A stretch of DNA of 64,000 bases from Mycobacterium pseudokansasii (GCF_900566075.1 NZ_UPHU01000001.1:2480001-2544000); one strand, 5' to 3'. Shown: positions 8,005 to 17,244, counted from the stretch's first letter. Notes: generated by a model from the letters alone, not told the origin. Made by a program: numbers and translations.

Positions 8005-9893
8005 CCTAGCGGGAGTTTCCGGCCTTTCTTGATTGTGGGTCTGGTTTCGCCTGGTGGGATGGCTTTTTCGGGCAGCGCTGGTGTATTACCCAACTCGCTG
8101 TGAGGGGCCCGGCGGGGTCAGCGGGTGGGTGCGTATTGGTGGATGTCGAACAGGTCGGCCAGTTTCTGTTGGGTGGGGGTGGTGTCGGTGAGCATGCGTT
8201 GCACGCGGGGGCGTCCCTTGCCGCCGTCGTGGTAGAGCAGCACGGTTTCTTCGATGCCGGCGAGCTGGTCGAGTAACTCGCGCACGGACAGGTGCAGCCC
8301 AGCCTGGTCGGCGTGGCGGCGCATCAGGTGGGCGACGGCCAAGGCGAGCACGCAGTAGGACACGTGTACGCGGATCTTGGAGTCGGTCCAGTGGTGCATT
8401 GGGCTGAACGAGACCACGTGCGGGTCCTTGAGCTGGCGGAAGCCGAATTCGGCGTCGGATTGGGAGCGGTAGGCGGCCACGATGTCGGGCACCGGCCAGT
8501 CGCGGTTGGTGAACAGGATCCGTTTGCCGAAGATTCGTTGTTCCAAGCGTTTTCGGGCTTTGCTGTCGGTGTGCCAGGCCAGCCGCAACTCGGCGGGCTG
8601 CTCGCCGGTGAGGGTGACGGTGATGATATCGGCCACCCAGCGGGGTTTGCAGATCGCAGCGATCTGGGCCTGCACCTTGTCGCGGTCGCGGCGGGTGTGG
8701 CCGCGGGCCAGGCGGGCGGCCAGCTCGGCCAGCCGACGCCGCGCCTTGGCCAGGGTCTGGTCCAGGCCGCGGGCCTGCTTGGCCGCCAGGTTCGCCGAGT
8801 GGGTCAGCACCGCGCGGCGGGTCACCCCGAGCGCGGTGACGGTGGTGTCGACGAAAGTCAGCCCGGGATAGCGGTCTTCGTCGACGACACGGTAGTCGCG
8901 CGCCGGGATGCCCAGCAGGTCGGGGTGATCGCTGGGCGGCAGCGACCCGACGAACCCGATCCCGTGCTCTTCGACGACCGTGTGGTTGTCGCCGCTGTTT
9001 TGCCCGGCGTCATAGACCACGGTCAGCGACTCGACCGAGGACACCAGGTCGCGGTAGCGGGCCACCAGCTCGTCGATGACCGTGGGGAACTGGGTGACAT
9101 CAGGCCGATCACCGGGATAGGCGTGGCTGATCACCGGCACCCCGCCGTCGCGGGTGATGACCAGCGCCAACCCGACCAGCCGCAGATCGGTGCGTTTCTG
9201 TTTGGCCTTGCCGCGCTGCGCGATCGACGCCTTCGCGTTGCCGGTGTCGATGAAGGTGGCGAAGTTGGTCATGTCCAGCGCCAGCCCGGTCAAATCCAGC
9301 CCGAACTCGCCGACCATCGCCCGCCCGAGCCGGGTCTCGATCTCGCGCAGCTCGCTCTCGCCGAGGCGGTCCATCGCGTCCCAGAACCGGCGGTGATCCA
9401 GCGCGGCGCGGCCCAGCTTCACCCATCGCGGCCCGGCCGTGCTGGCCCACCAGTCGGCGAATTCGCGTTTGGAGCACGGGTCGACGATTCGGTTCGCGCA
9501 TGCCAGCGCGATGTAGGTGCCCACCGACGCGGCCGCGTCCGCGCGACGCGGCGCCACCTCGTCGACGATCCCGGCCACGTCCAGCCGCCTCAGCGTCGAC
9601 CACACCGCCGCCAGATCCCCGAACTGCTTGTGCTGGCTGCGGATCGGCTGCCCGCTCGGCGTCGCCGACAGCTTGGCCAGCACCTCATCGGCGCTGCCCA
9701 GATACTGCTGGGACACGATGCGCGGCTTGCCGCCCACCCGCGCCGATTCCACCAGGTAGTAGTAGGTCTGCTTGCCGCGGCGCTTCCCCACGATCGACGC
9801 CATATATGGGTAATACTCTCTCGTCACACAAACCTCAAGCACCACAACGAAAGACACGCCGATCAACTAAAAAGGCCGGAAACTCCCGCTAGG
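8005..9893 (-). mobile_element. Second IS1634-family insertion sequence, about 1.89 kb
   Basis: Ends are perfect 23-bp inverted repeats at 8005-8027 and 9871-9893; the outermost bases read CCTAGCGGGAGTTTCC. It carries one full-length transposase gene. It differs from the element at 4550-6194 in ends and protein. I see no direct repeat at the flanks, so the target duplication was lost or flanks were rearranged. The right end is about 108 bp from the csoR operator. Confidence 0.88.
8118..9803 (-). CDS. IS1634-family transposase
   Basis: A 561-residue DDE transposase from MASIVGKRRG; an in-frame start at 9866 would add 21 residues with no family likeness. Candidate catalytic positions are in LDMTNFATF, VVYDAGQNSG and the SDAEFGFRQLKD segment. 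The reading frame is intact, so the element may still be mobile. It occupies nearly the whole IS. Confidence 0.88.
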   Translation of the reverse strand: MASIVGKRRGKQTYYYLVESARVGGKPRIVSQQYLGSADEVLAKLSATPSGQPIRSQHKQFGDLAAVWSTLRRLDVAGIVDEVAPRRADAAASVGTYIALACANRIVDPCSKREFADWWASTAGPRWVKLGRAALDHRRFWDAMDRLGESELREIETRLGRAMVGEFGLDLTGLALDMTNFATFIDTGNAKASIAQRGKAKQKRTDLRLVGLALVITRDGGVPVISHAYPGDRPDVTQFPTVIDELVARYRDLVSSVESLTVVYDAGQNSGDNHTVVEEHGIGFVGSLPPSDHPDLLGIPARDYRVVDEDRYPGLTFVDTTVTALGVTRRAVLTHSANLAAKQARGLDQTLAKARRRLAELAARLARGHTRRDRDKVQAQIAAICKPRWVADIITVTLTGEQPAELRLAWHTDSKARKRLEQRIFGKRILFTNRDWPVPDIVAAYRSQSDAEFGFRQLKDPHVVSFSPMHHWTDSKIRVHVSYCVLALAVAHLMRRHADQAGLHLSVRELLDQLAGIEETVLLYHDGGKGRPRVQRMLTDTTPTQQKLADLFDIHQYAPTR

Positions 9894-10000
9894 GTTCCCA
9901 AAAGTATGTAGGTCGGCTTCAGCAACTGCGACCCATCCAGGGCGTAACCGCTGGCGTTGACCCCGAGCTCGAAATCGCCACCGGTCGATGTCGAACTGTC

Positions 10001-10030
10001 GATAGCCCACCCCGGGTGGGGTGGGGTATC
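10001..10030 (+). promoter_or_regulatory. CsoR operator at the csoR promoter
   Basis: A 30-bp near-palindrome that begins GATAGCCCACCCC, ends GGGGTGGGGTATC and lies 29 bp upstream of the csoR ATG. It is almost the same as the operator described for M. tuberculosis csoR (a pseudopalindrome with GTAGCCCACCCC and GGGGTGGGATAC halves, from memory). Apo-CsoR bound here would repress the whole operon and Cu(I) would release it. Confidence 0.85.
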
Positions 10031-10058
10031 GTGGACGGGTGCAGTGTTGGTGGGAGTT

Positions 10059-10418
10059 ATGAGCAACGAATTGACAGCCAAGAAAGACGCGGCACTGAAC
10101 CGGTTGAAGACGGTTAGGGGCCACCTTGACGGAATCATTCGAATGCTGGAGTCCGACGCGTACTGCGTCGACGTCATGAAGCAGATCTCAGCAGTTCAGT
10201 CTTCGCTGGAGCGGGCAAACCGGGTCATGTTGCACAACCACTTGGAGACGTGCTTTTCCGCGGCGGTGCTGAATGGCCGCGGACAGACGGCCATTGACGA
10301 GCTGATCGATGCGCTCAAGTTCACGCCGACGTTGACCGGCCCGCACTCGCAGCTGAACGGTGCCGCAGTCGGCGAGCCAAAAGCGGCCGAGTCGCTGACG
10401 GATCCAAGCACGGTCTGA
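10059..10418 (+). CDS. csoR: Copper-sensing transcriptional repressor CsoR
   Basis: A 119-residue all-helical repressor, the same length as M. tuberculosis CsoR and nearly identical through residue 90. The three Cu(I) ligands Cys36, His61 and Cys65 are present (AYCVDV and HNHLETC). Apo-CsoR represses its own operon; Cu(I) binding releases it. ATG 10059 follows GGGAG and gives the length known for the family. First gene of csoR - DUF1490 gene - ctpV - membrane protein gene, in the same order as Rv0967-Rv0970. An IS ends 166 bp upstream of the start but leaves the operator intact. Confidence 0.97.
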   Translation: MSNELTAKKDAALNRLKTVRGHLDGIIRMLESDAYCVDVMKQISAVQSSLERANRVMLHNHLETCFSAAVLNGRGQTAIDELIDALKFTPTLTGPHSQLNGAAVGEPKAAESLTDPSTV

Positions 10419-10469
10419 CGAACACCAGCTTCTTGTGACGGGGCAACGATATGAAGGGAGCAAATTCGC

Positions 10470-10763
10470 ATGATTGGGCATGGGCTTTTGGTGAGGGCGG
10501 TACCCACGGTGGTGACTGGCCTGGTAGGGGCCGTGGCGTATGAGGCGCTACGCAAGGCGGTGAAGGCTCCCCTGCGGAAGGGGGCCGTCGTCGCTACCGC
10601 CTGGGGCATGCGTGTCGCCCGCGAGGCCGAGCGTAAGGCCGGCCAAAGCGCTGAGCTGGCCCGGCTGACGGTGGCCGACGTGATGGCCGAGGCGCGGGAG
10701 CGTGCCGGGGAGGACGTTGCACCGCTGACGGTGGTGGACTCGGGCGAGCACCATGACCACTGA
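10470..10763 (+). CDS. DUF1490 protein, Rv0968 homologue
   Basis: A 97-residue protein with a hydrophobic stretch near residues 8-25 ([19 protein letters not shown]), a basic middle and a His-containing C-terminus (GEHHDH). It matches Rv0968, the small conserved protein between csoR and ctpV in M. tuberculosis. Its function is unknown; co-transcription with a copper pump suggests an accessory role at the membrane. ATG 10470 follows AAGGGAG, and its last codons overlap the ctpV start. Confidence 0.88.
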   Translation: MIGHGLLVRAVPTVVTGLVGAVAYEALRKAVKAPLRKGAVVATAWGMRVAREAERKAGQSAELARLTVADVMAEARERAGEDVAPLTVVDSGEHHDH

Positions 10764-13122
10764 TGTCCTGGATGCTGCCGACGTCGCGCTGAGAGTTGTA
10801 TCCGACGCGGCGGGTCGGATGCGGGTGCACGTCAACGGGTTTCGTGTCGATACGGTTCGTGCGGTCGCGATCGAGGAGACGGTCGCCGAGGTGGCCGGGG
10901 TGCAGGCGGTGCAAGCCTATCCGCGAACGGCATCGGTGGTGGTCCGGTATTCGCCCGAGCAATGCGACATCGCTGCTGTGTTGTCGGCGATCGGCAAAGC
11001 AGAGCACATCCCACCAGAATTGGTGCCCGCGCGTTCCCCGCATTCGGCTGATGTCGCCAACACCGGTGTGGTGCGCAAGATTCTCGGTGGAATTCGTCGC
11101 GTACTAGGCCGCTCGTCGGATGCCAACACGCTGGGCACGACGGTCGGTGGCAGCAGCTGTCACGAAGGGTCGGTTGCTTCTTGCCATGGGTCGCCGGGTC
11201 AGGACAGTGGTCGCGAGCGGCGGGGGTGGTTGCGGCGGGTGTGGTTGGCCTTTCCCCTAGGGCTGGCGGCGTTGGCGTCGACAATGTTTTTCGGCGCCTA
11301 TCCGTGGGCGGGATGGTTGGCCTTCGCCGCGACGGTGCCGGTGCAATTCGTGGCCGGGTGGCCAATTCTGAAGGAGGCAGCGCGGCAGACGCGGGCGTTG
11401 ACCGCGAACATGGATACGCTAATCGCGCTGGGCACCTTGACCGCGTTCGTCTACTCCACCTATCAGTTGTTCGCCGGAGGGCCGCTGTTCTTCGACACCT
11501 CGGCGCTGATCATCGCGTTCGTGGTGCTGGGCCGCTATTTCGAGGCCAGAGCCCAGGGCAAGGCGCGCGAGGCGATCAGCAAGCTGCTGGAGATGGGTGC
11601 CAAGGAAGCCACTCTGCTGGTGGACGGCCAGGAGCACCGTGTGCCGGTGGATCAGGTGCGGCTCGGCGACCTGGTGCGGGTGCGGCCAGGGGAGAAGATC
11701 CCGGTCGACGGTGTGATCGTCGAGGGGCGCGCTGCCGTTGATGAGTCGATGCTCACCGGTGAATCTGTGCCGGTCGAGAAGACGGTCGGTGATCGTGTGG
11801 CCGGGGCAACGGTCAACACCGATGGGCTGCTGACCGTGCGCGCCATCGCCGTAGGGGCCGATACCGCGCTGGCCCAGATTGTGCGTCTGGTCGAGCAGGC
11901 TCAGGGCGGTAAGGCTCCGGTGCAGCGGTTGGCAGACCGGGTTTCGTCGGTGTTCGTCCCGGCCGTGATTGGTGTGGCCATCGTGACGTTTGCGGGGTGG
12001 ACGCTGATCGCGGGCAATCCGGTAGGTGGCATGACAGCGGCGGTCGCGGTGCTGATCATTGCGTGCCCGTGTGCGCTGGGTCTGGCCACGCCGACCGCGA
12101 TCATGGTGGGCACCGGCCGGGGGGCGGAGATGGGGATTCTGGTCAAGGGCGGGGAGGTGCTGGAGGCTTCCAAGAAGATCGACACGGTGGTGTTTGACAA
12201 GACCGGCACCCTCACGCGCGGCCGTATGCAGCTCACCGATGTGATTGTCGGCAAGCGGCGCCAGCCGAATCTGGTGCTGCGGCTGGCCGCCGCGGTCGAA
12301 TCGGGATCCGAGCACCCGATCGGTGCGGCGATCGTGGCCGCGGCGCGGGAGTGCGGGTTGGAGATTCCGACCGCTAAGGGGTTCGCCAGCGTTGCCGGGT
12401 ACGGGGTCCGCGCGGAGGTCGACGGCAAGCCAGTGATGGTCGGGCGGCGCAAGCTCGTCGATGAATACGATTTGCTTCTGCCCGATCATCTGGCGGTGGC
12501 GGCCATCGAACTCGAAGAGCACGGCCGTACCGCGGTATTCGTCGGCCGCGACAGCCAGGTTGTGGGTGTGCTCGCGGTAGCTGACACCATCAAGGACGAT
12601 GCCGTCGAGGTGGTTGATCGGCTGCACGCCATGGGGTTGCAAGTCGCCATGATCACCGGCGACAACGCCCGCACAGCTAACGCCATTGCCAAGCAGGTCG
12701 GCATCGACCGAGTGCTGGCCGAGGTGTTGCCCCAGGACAAGGTCACCGAAGTTCGGCGGCTGCAGGACGAGGGCCGGGTGGTCGCGATGGTCGGTGACGG
12801 CGTCAACGACGCACCCGCTCTAGTGCAGGCCGACCTGGGCATCGCGATCGGCACCGGTACCGACGTCGCTATCGAGGCCTCCGACATCACGCTGATGTCG
12901 GGCCGCCTCGACGGCGTCGTGCAGTCGATCGAGCTCTCCCGGCAGACTCTACGCACGATCTACCAGAATCTCGGCTGGGCCTTCGGCTACAACACCGCCG
13001 CCATCCCACTGGCTGCGCTGGGCTCGCTCAACCCGGTCGTGGCCGGCGCAGCGATGGGATTCTCCTCGGTCAGCGTGGTGACCAACTCGCTACGGCTACG
13101 TCGTTTTGGGCGGGACACATGA
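10753..13122 (+). CDS. ctpV: Copper P1B-type ATPase CtpV
   Basis: A 789-residue Cu(I) export ATPase matching M. tuberculosis CtpV (770 residues) nearly throughout. An HMA-like fold occupies residues about 20-75 but lacks the CxxC site. Then come the membrane helices, the TGES actuator motif, CPC at 438-440, DKTGT with Asp482, SEHP, and GDGVND before the last two helices. ATG 10753 overlaps the previous gene by 11 bp, typical of translational coupling; ATG 10819 would give the shorter start used in M. tuberculosis. CsoR controls it through the operator at 10001-10030. Confidence 0.96.
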   Translation: MTTDVLDAADVALRVVSDAAGRMRVHVNGFRVDTVRAVAIEETVAEVAGVQAVQAYPRTASVVVRYSPEQCDIAAVLSAIGKAEHIPPELVPARSPHSADVANTGVVRKILGGIRRVLGRSSDANTLGTTVGGSSCHEGSVASCHGSPGQDSGRERRGWLRRVWLAFPLGLAALASTMFFGAYPWAGWLAFAATVPVQFVAGWPILKEAARQTRALTANMDTLIALGTLTAFVYSTYQLFAGGPLFFDTSALIIAFVVLGRYFEARAQGKAREAISKLLEMGAKEATLLVDGQEHRVPVDQVRLGDLVRVRPGEKIPVDGVIVEGRAAVDESMLTGESVPVEKTVGDRVAGATVNTDGLLTVRAIAVGADTALAQIVRLVEQAQGGKAPVQRLADRVSSVFVPAVIGVAIVTFAGWTLIAGNPVGGMTAAVAVLIIACPCALGLATPTAIMVGTGRGAEMGILVKGGEVLEASKKIDTVVFDKTGTLTRGRMQLTDVIVGKRRQPNLVLRLAAAVESGSEHPIGAAIVAAARECGLEIPTAKGFASVAGYGVRAEVDGKPVMVGRRKLVDEYDLLLPDHLAVAAIELEEHGRTAVFVGRDSQVVGVLAVADTIKDDAVEVVDRLHAMGLQVAMITGDNARTANAIAKQVGIDRVLAEVLPQDKVTEVRRLQDEGRVVAMVGDGVNDAPALVQADLGIAIGTGTDVAIEASDITLMSGRLDGVVQSIELSRQTLRTIYQNLGWAFGYNTAAIPLAALGSLNPVVAGAAMGFSSVSVVTNSLRLRRFGRDT

Positions 13123-13193
13123 CGGGGGCTCTCATCGCTAGCGATTCGCAACTGCATGACTCCGTCTCCGGGGCCTGAGTCCGACGGGCCGGC

Positions 13194-13799
13194 ATGATCC
13201 ATCAACTGATTCTTCGCTGGGTGGTCACTGGGCTGTTCGCGCTACCGGCTGCCGAATGTGGTCTCGCGATCGTCACCAAAGGCCGACCGTGGAGGTCGGT
13301 GGTCGGACACGGGTTGCATCTCCTCATGGCGGTTGCGATGGCGGTGATGGCCTGGCCCTGGAGCGCACGACTGCCGTCGACGGGACCTGCGGTGTTTTTC
13401 CTGTTGGCTTGCGTGTGGTTCGTGACAACGGCCGTCGTGGCACCCCGACAGACCGCCCCGCGAGTGCTGTACGGATATCACGGCCTGATGATGCTGGCGA
13501 CGGCCTGGATGTATGTCACCATGAATGGTCATCTGCTCACTGTCCGATCGAGCGCTCAGCACGATATCGCGATGCCGGGAATGGATATGCCGGCAAGCAG
13601 CGCGTCGCCGCTATGGGTGGGCGCAGTGAACTGGTGCGGTACCGTCGTTTTTGCGGTCGCAGCGGCTTTCTGGACCAGCAGGTACGTCGTAGAACGCCAG
13701 CACGGCGCAGCCCGCTTGAGGACGCTCGGTTCCCTGGGTCAAGCGATGATGGCTTCCGGTATGGCTATCTTGTTTCTCGCCATGGTCTTTCGGATCTGA
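13194..13799 (+). CDS. DUF5134 membrane protein, Rv0970 homologue
   Basis: A 201-residue integral membrane protein with about five to six hydrophobic segments (for example GLFALPAAECGLAIV, AVFFLLACVWFVTTAVV and AVNWCGTVVFAVAAAFW) and a Met/His-bearing loop (HDIAMPGMDMPAS). It occupies the position of Rv0970, last gene of the csoR operon, 71 bp after ctpV. Function unknown; the Met-rich external loop and operon membership suggest copper handling. Confidence 0.85.
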   Translation: MIHQLILRWVVTGLFALPAAECGLAIVTKGRPWRSVVGHGLHLLMAVAMAVMAWPWSARLPSTGPAVFFLLACVWFVTTAVVAPRQTAPRVLYGYHGLMMLATAWMYVTMNGHLLTVRSSAQHDIAMPGMDMPASSASPLWVGAVNWCGTVVFAVAAAFWTSRYVVERQHGAARLRTLGSLGQAMMASGMAILFLAMVFRI

Positions 13800-14300
13800 A
13801 CAAAGTACCGCGGCATAGAAGATGCACGGTGCGGCAGACGACGTGCTGAGCGTCGCGAGCTGCAAAAACCAGCAAGAGCACGATGATTCGCTGTAAGCCT
13901 GGGACGGACGGGACAGCCAGAGCTTAGCCCAGAGAGGCTAATGATGTTCGCGCCCTCTACGTCCCAAATGTGAACACCGACGAACCACGTGACAGCAATT
14001 GGCAAGAACGGTCTAAATCCGCTCTACTGCGGCGTGATACACCTCCCTATTTGATGTTGGGGGAATACGCAAACCTCGCGTGTTCCCTTGGCTACAGCCG
14101 CGGCTTGCTCTCCTAGTCCCCGGTCGTGCTGTCAGCAGCTTCGACTGTGCCCGCGGCAGGTCCTCGCCGCGATCGGCGCACCCGCCAACCAACACAGCTT
14201 TGTGCCAATACCCTAGAGGGGGCAGCGTCTACCCTCGATTGGGAAGCGCCCTCAAGTTCCAATGTTGGTGAGCAGCTATGTACTTTGGGCCCTAAGTCCC
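13800..14300. other. Intergenic region, 501 bp
   Basis: No convincing gene on either strand. Contains a short inverted repeat TTAGCC-N6-GGCTAA at 13924-13941 and a degenerate copper-type half palindrome (ATACCC-TAGA-GGGG) near 14209-14222. The latter may be a decayed second operator before the gene at 14337. Confidence 0.5.
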
Positions 14301-14319
14301 TACCCCTCTGGGGTATGAT
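14301..14319 (+). promoter_or_regulatory. Copper-type operator and -10 before Met-rich peptide gene
   Basis: TACCCCTCTGGGGTA (14301-14315) is a perfect TACCC-N5-GGGTA palindrome. It overlaps a good -10 hexamer TATGAT (14314-14319), 18 bp before the start codon. The arrangement matches the copZ-like promoter at 883-911 and implies copper-inducible expression by a CsoR/RicR-type repressor. Confidence 0.72.
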
Positions 14320-14336
14320 GTGGCATCATTCAACAC

Positions 14337-14696
14337 ATGACGCAAACACCAGAATCTGGCGAACCGACCACCGCGACGCAACAGCCCCGGAACGACGATC
14401 GATCGGATCGACCGAGGCGGCTGGATCAAGTGTTGACCTGGGTGGGCATCATCAGCGGTATCGTGTTCATCGTTGCCCTGATCTTTTTCTCCGGATTCTT
14501 CTTGGGCCGGGCCACACACGGCCCCTACGGCGGGCGTGACGGTGGCTGCTCGATGATGGACTCCGGCGGAAAGATGGGACCCGGCGGGATGATGGGACCC
14601 GGCGGAATGATGGGACCCGGCGGAATGGGTCCGGGAGGGTCGATGGGTCCCCAGCCAACGGCCAGCACGACAACACCGCCCGCGCCGCACCCGTAG
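14337..14696 (+). CDS. Single-pass membrane protein with Met-Gly-Pro-rich tail
   Basis: A 119-residue protein of no named family that I recognise. Residues 1-30 are hydrophilic; one membrane helix spans about 33-55 (WVGIISGIVFIVALIFFSGF). The outer tail carries tandem MGPGG / MMGPGG units at about 78-105 and ends in a Thr/Pro-rich stretch; a CSMMDSGGKM segment precedes the repeats. Methionine-rich runs on the outer membrane face are typical of Cu(I) binding, and the gene lies directly behind a copper-type operator. A role as a copper scavenger or partner of the pumps is inferred. Confidence 0.8.
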   Translation: MTQTPESGEPTTATQQPRNDDRSDRPRRLDQVLTWVGIISGIVFIVALIFFSGFFLGRATHGPYGGRDGGCSMMDSGGKMGPGGMMGPGGMMGPGGMGPGGSMGPQPTASTTTPPAPHP

Positions 14697-14824
14697 CTGC
14701 AACCGTAGGCCTAGCCAATACCAGTACCGCCCAGTCCATTTAGCCTTCGACGCAGTCACTTTCGTACGTCATCTCCATCGATAGGCACCAGTTGGCGTGG
14801 AGCCCGCAGAAAGGGATCAGGACA

Positions 14825-15256
14825 ATGATGACAACACGACACCGGCTCGCGCTCGCAGCCGCCACCGTGGCGGCTACGACCGGGCTGATGCTCCTGGCGC
14901 TCCCGCTGATTCCTGCGGTAGACGCCCATATCGATAGCGCTGTAATGGCCGAAATGGGTATGGTGCCCGAATTGCCTATCCCGCCGAGGATCCACTATGG
15001 TGCGATCGCCTATGCTCCCACCGGCGAGTGGGGCAAAGCGCGGCGTTACCTAACCAGGGCACGAGCCGATGAAGTCGCATTGGATCAGTGCGGCGTCGAT
15101 ACCTGCAAAGTGCTGATCAGCTTCAAACGATGCGGTGCGGTCGCCTATAACGGTGCGACTTACCAAGGCGGAGGCGGCATCACGCTCAGCGAGGCAATGC
15201 AGGACGCCATCGACAAACTCGGCGATGGGCGGATCGTCAACTGGGCGTGCAACTAA
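14825..15256 (+). CDS. Secreted DUF4189 protein (Rv1269c/Rv1813c-like)
   Basis: A 143-residue exported protein: N-terminal signal (LALAAATVAATTGLMLLALP) then a DUF4189 domain with YGAIAYAPTGEWG, four conserved Cys (CGVDTC, KRCGAVAYN, WACN) and a Gly-rich turn. It resembles the mycobacterial secreted proteins Rv1269c and Rv1813c, whose function is not established. ATG 14825 follows AGGGATCAGG; a longer GTG start at 14792 is in frame but spoils the signal peptide. It lies 128 bp after the Met-rich gene and may share its transcript. Confidence 0.82.
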   Translation: MMTTRHRLALAAATVAATTGLMLLALPLIPAVDAHIDSAVMAEMGMVPELPIPPRIHYGAIAYAPTGEWGKARRYLTRARADEVALDQCGVDTCKVLISFKRCGAVAYNGATYQGGGGITLSEAMQDAIDKLGDGRIVNWACN

Positions 15257-15691
15257 GCCCCGGTGCTCTTCCCTTCCGGCCAGAGTGGTGTGGCCACAGA
15301 GACACTGGTGCATGTCATGGTTTCGATGGAGGCTCTGCTTTCTGAAGAGCTACGCAGGGGGGCAGGGGGTGGGCGGCTAGTTGCACAGGCTGGCATATGC
15401 CGTGCCAGATCGAGGTTAGGGCAGAAAGGCATTGCTGGTTGGTGAGCAGATCACTAACCACCGCCGACGAGGATCCAAGCTTAAGGGCAACATCGATGTC
15501 TGTGGCGCTGGTTGGGAGTTTGCCGTCGCTGACACCACGCAGCCGGCGGCGATGACCCGGTCATCGCAAACTGCCACGCAGTCACGGATTGCCCTACCGG
15601 CCATTGAGGCACCCGACATAGGGCTCATGTCGCGTCCGGTCCTCCCGGCGGCATGGCGGATGTTCGCGTGCCGACGCGTTCTGCGAGCTGG
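15257..15691. other. Intergenic region, 435 bp, left of ISL3 element
   Basis: I see no coding region with mycobacterial family likeness and no clear regulatory site. The minus strand around 15430-15630 has a short open frame of no recognisable family. Confidence 0.4.
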
Positions 15692-15699
15692 TTACTTCT

Positions 15700-16945
15700 G
15701 GATCTACTGACGTTTCCGTGGGTTCGCTGACCTGAGGTTTTGGGCGCAACGCCGTGTCCTGCTTACGTTTTGGACTGTTTTCGGGTTCAAGACGAGCAAG
15801 GAGGTACGGCGTTGCGCATATCTAGAGTATTGGCTGGCGGTCTGGGTGACCAGAACATGGTGATCGAGGACGTGGCGATCGAGACCGAGACCACGCGCGG
15901 GAATACCCCGACGACTCTGCTGGCCGCGGTGCCACGGGTGCAATGCCCCGAAGATGGGGTGGTGGTGGCGCATGTGCCGTGGGCGCGGCCGGGTGCTCGC
16001 CACACCTGGGCATTCGAGGACACCTGCGCGTGGCTGGCCGCCCATAGCGCGCTCAGCGTGGCCACGGTGCTGCTGCGCGTCGCCTGGCGCACCGTGGCCA
16101 CGATCGTCGCGCGGGTGGTCGCTGACGGCCGCGATACCAACGACCTGCTGTCCGGGCTGGTCAGGATCGGTATCGACGAGATCGCCTACCGCAAGGGGCA
16201 CCGCTATTTGACGTGCGTGGTGGACCACACGAGCGGCCGGTTGGTGTGGGCCGCCGAGGGCCGCAACAGCGAAACGCTGGGGAAGTTCTTCGACCAGCTG
16301 GGCGCCGAGCGGGCCAAGCTGCTCACCCATGTCCGCTGCGACGGCGCGGAGTGGATCCACGCCCTGGTGCGACAACGCGCGCCTGCCGCGATCATCTGCC
16401 TGGATCCGTTTCATGTGGTGGCGTGGGCGCTCAAGGCACTGGACAAGGTGCGGGTACGCACCATGGTCACAGCCGGGATCCGCGATCGGCACGCGATGTG
16501 GGCGACCCGCAAGAACCCGCCGCAGCTGACCGGCGAGCAGCGCAGCAGTCTGGCCGAGATCGCGGCCACCAACAGCGCCCTCTACCGGGCGTATCTGCTC
16601 AAAGAGCAACTGCGCGAGGTCTTTCGGGTCAAAGGCGCCACTGGCCGGCAACTGCTGGCCGGGTGGTTGTCGTGGGCGTCGCACTCGCGCATCCCTGAGT
16701 TCTTCGCGCTGGCCCGCAGCGTCCGCCGCTACCGTGACCTGATCTGGAATACCCTTGACCACGGGCTGTCGAATGCCCGGTCGGAGGCCACGAACACTCA
16801 CCTGCGGGCACTGACCAAGCGTGCCTATGGATTTCACAGCCCGGACGCGCTCATCGCCATGGCGCTGCTGACCCGCGGCGGCCTTTGCCCACCACTACCC
16901 GGCAGCGCCGCATGAAACCGGACCCACGGAAACGTCAGTAGATCC
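15700..16945 (+). mobile_element. Intact ISL3-family insertion sequence, 1246 bp
   Basis: Perfect 24-bp inverted repeats at 15700-15723 and 16922-16945; the outer end reads GGATCTACTGACGTTTCC. It is flanked by the 8-bp duplication TTACTTCT at 15692-15699 and 16946-16953. Eight-base duplications are the rule for ISL3. One full-length transposase gene is inside. Exact ends and duplication indicate a recent insertion. Confidence 0.93.
15812..16915 (+). CDS. ISL3-family transposase
   Basis: A 367-residue transposase with the ISL3 catalytic layout: Asp in IGIDEIAYRKG, Asp in VRCDGAEWI and Glu in LSNARSEATN. TTG at 15812 is preferred because AAGGAGGT lies five bases upstream; an in-frame start at 15740 lacks such a site. 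The frame is intact. Compared with longer ISL3 proteins it lacks the N-terminal zinc-binding HTH region, so it belongs to a shorter branch or is N-terminally reduced. Confidence 0.88.
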   Translation: MRISRVLAGGLGDQNMVIEDVAIETETTRGNTPTTLLAAVPRVQCPEDGVVVAHVPWARPGARHTWAFEDTCAWLAAHSALSVATVLLRVAWRTVATIVARVVADGRDTNDLLSGLVRIGIDEIAYRKGHRYLTCVVDHTSGRLVWAAEGRNSETLGKFFDQLGAERAKLLTHVRCDGAEWIHALVRQRAPAAIICLDPFHVVAWALKALDKVRVRTMVTAGIRDRHAMWATRKNPPQLTGEQRSSLAEIAATNSALYRAYLLKEQLREVFRVKGATGRQLLAGWLSWASHSRIPEFFALARSVRRYRDLIWNTLDHGLSNARSEATNTHLRALTKRAYGFHSPDALIAMALLTRGGLCPPLPGSAA

Positions 16946-16953
16946 TTACTTCT

Positions 16954-17244
16954 GCCCTGGCCCACTTCGTTGCCTCCGGGGGCGCCCTAAGTAGCAGCCT
17001 GGATAATTTTCCTGTGACACAAGGTGATTCACTGGTTGCGGAAATTGCACCGCCAAAATTGAAGCGACGTCCCGCTGTCAACAGCGGCCGCGGTGGCCGA
17101 TGGGTTCCTCCTCCTCCGCCGGTTCGCTGGCCACGACCGCCAAATGTGCTGAATCACTACGGTGCTCGTTAATCTGCAGCAAAACCAGCCGCACGGCCGA
17201 GCTGAAGATTTGGGCGACTTTTCAAGCTTTTGCTTCTGGACGCT
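16954..17244. other. Upstream region of the PPE gene
   Basis: No gene recognised. This stretch runs from the ISL3 target duplication to the Zur-like box and is the probable promoter region of the PPE gene. Confidence 0.4.

Noticed and set aside
13924..13941. TTAGCC-N6-GGCTAA considered as an IdeR box
   Set aside because: The IdeR consensus is a 19-bp TTAGGTTAG-type palindrome; spacing and inner bases differ.
15257..15691. Short frames left of the ISL3 element as genes
   Set aside because: No ribosome site, no conserved motif and a composition like shadow frames.
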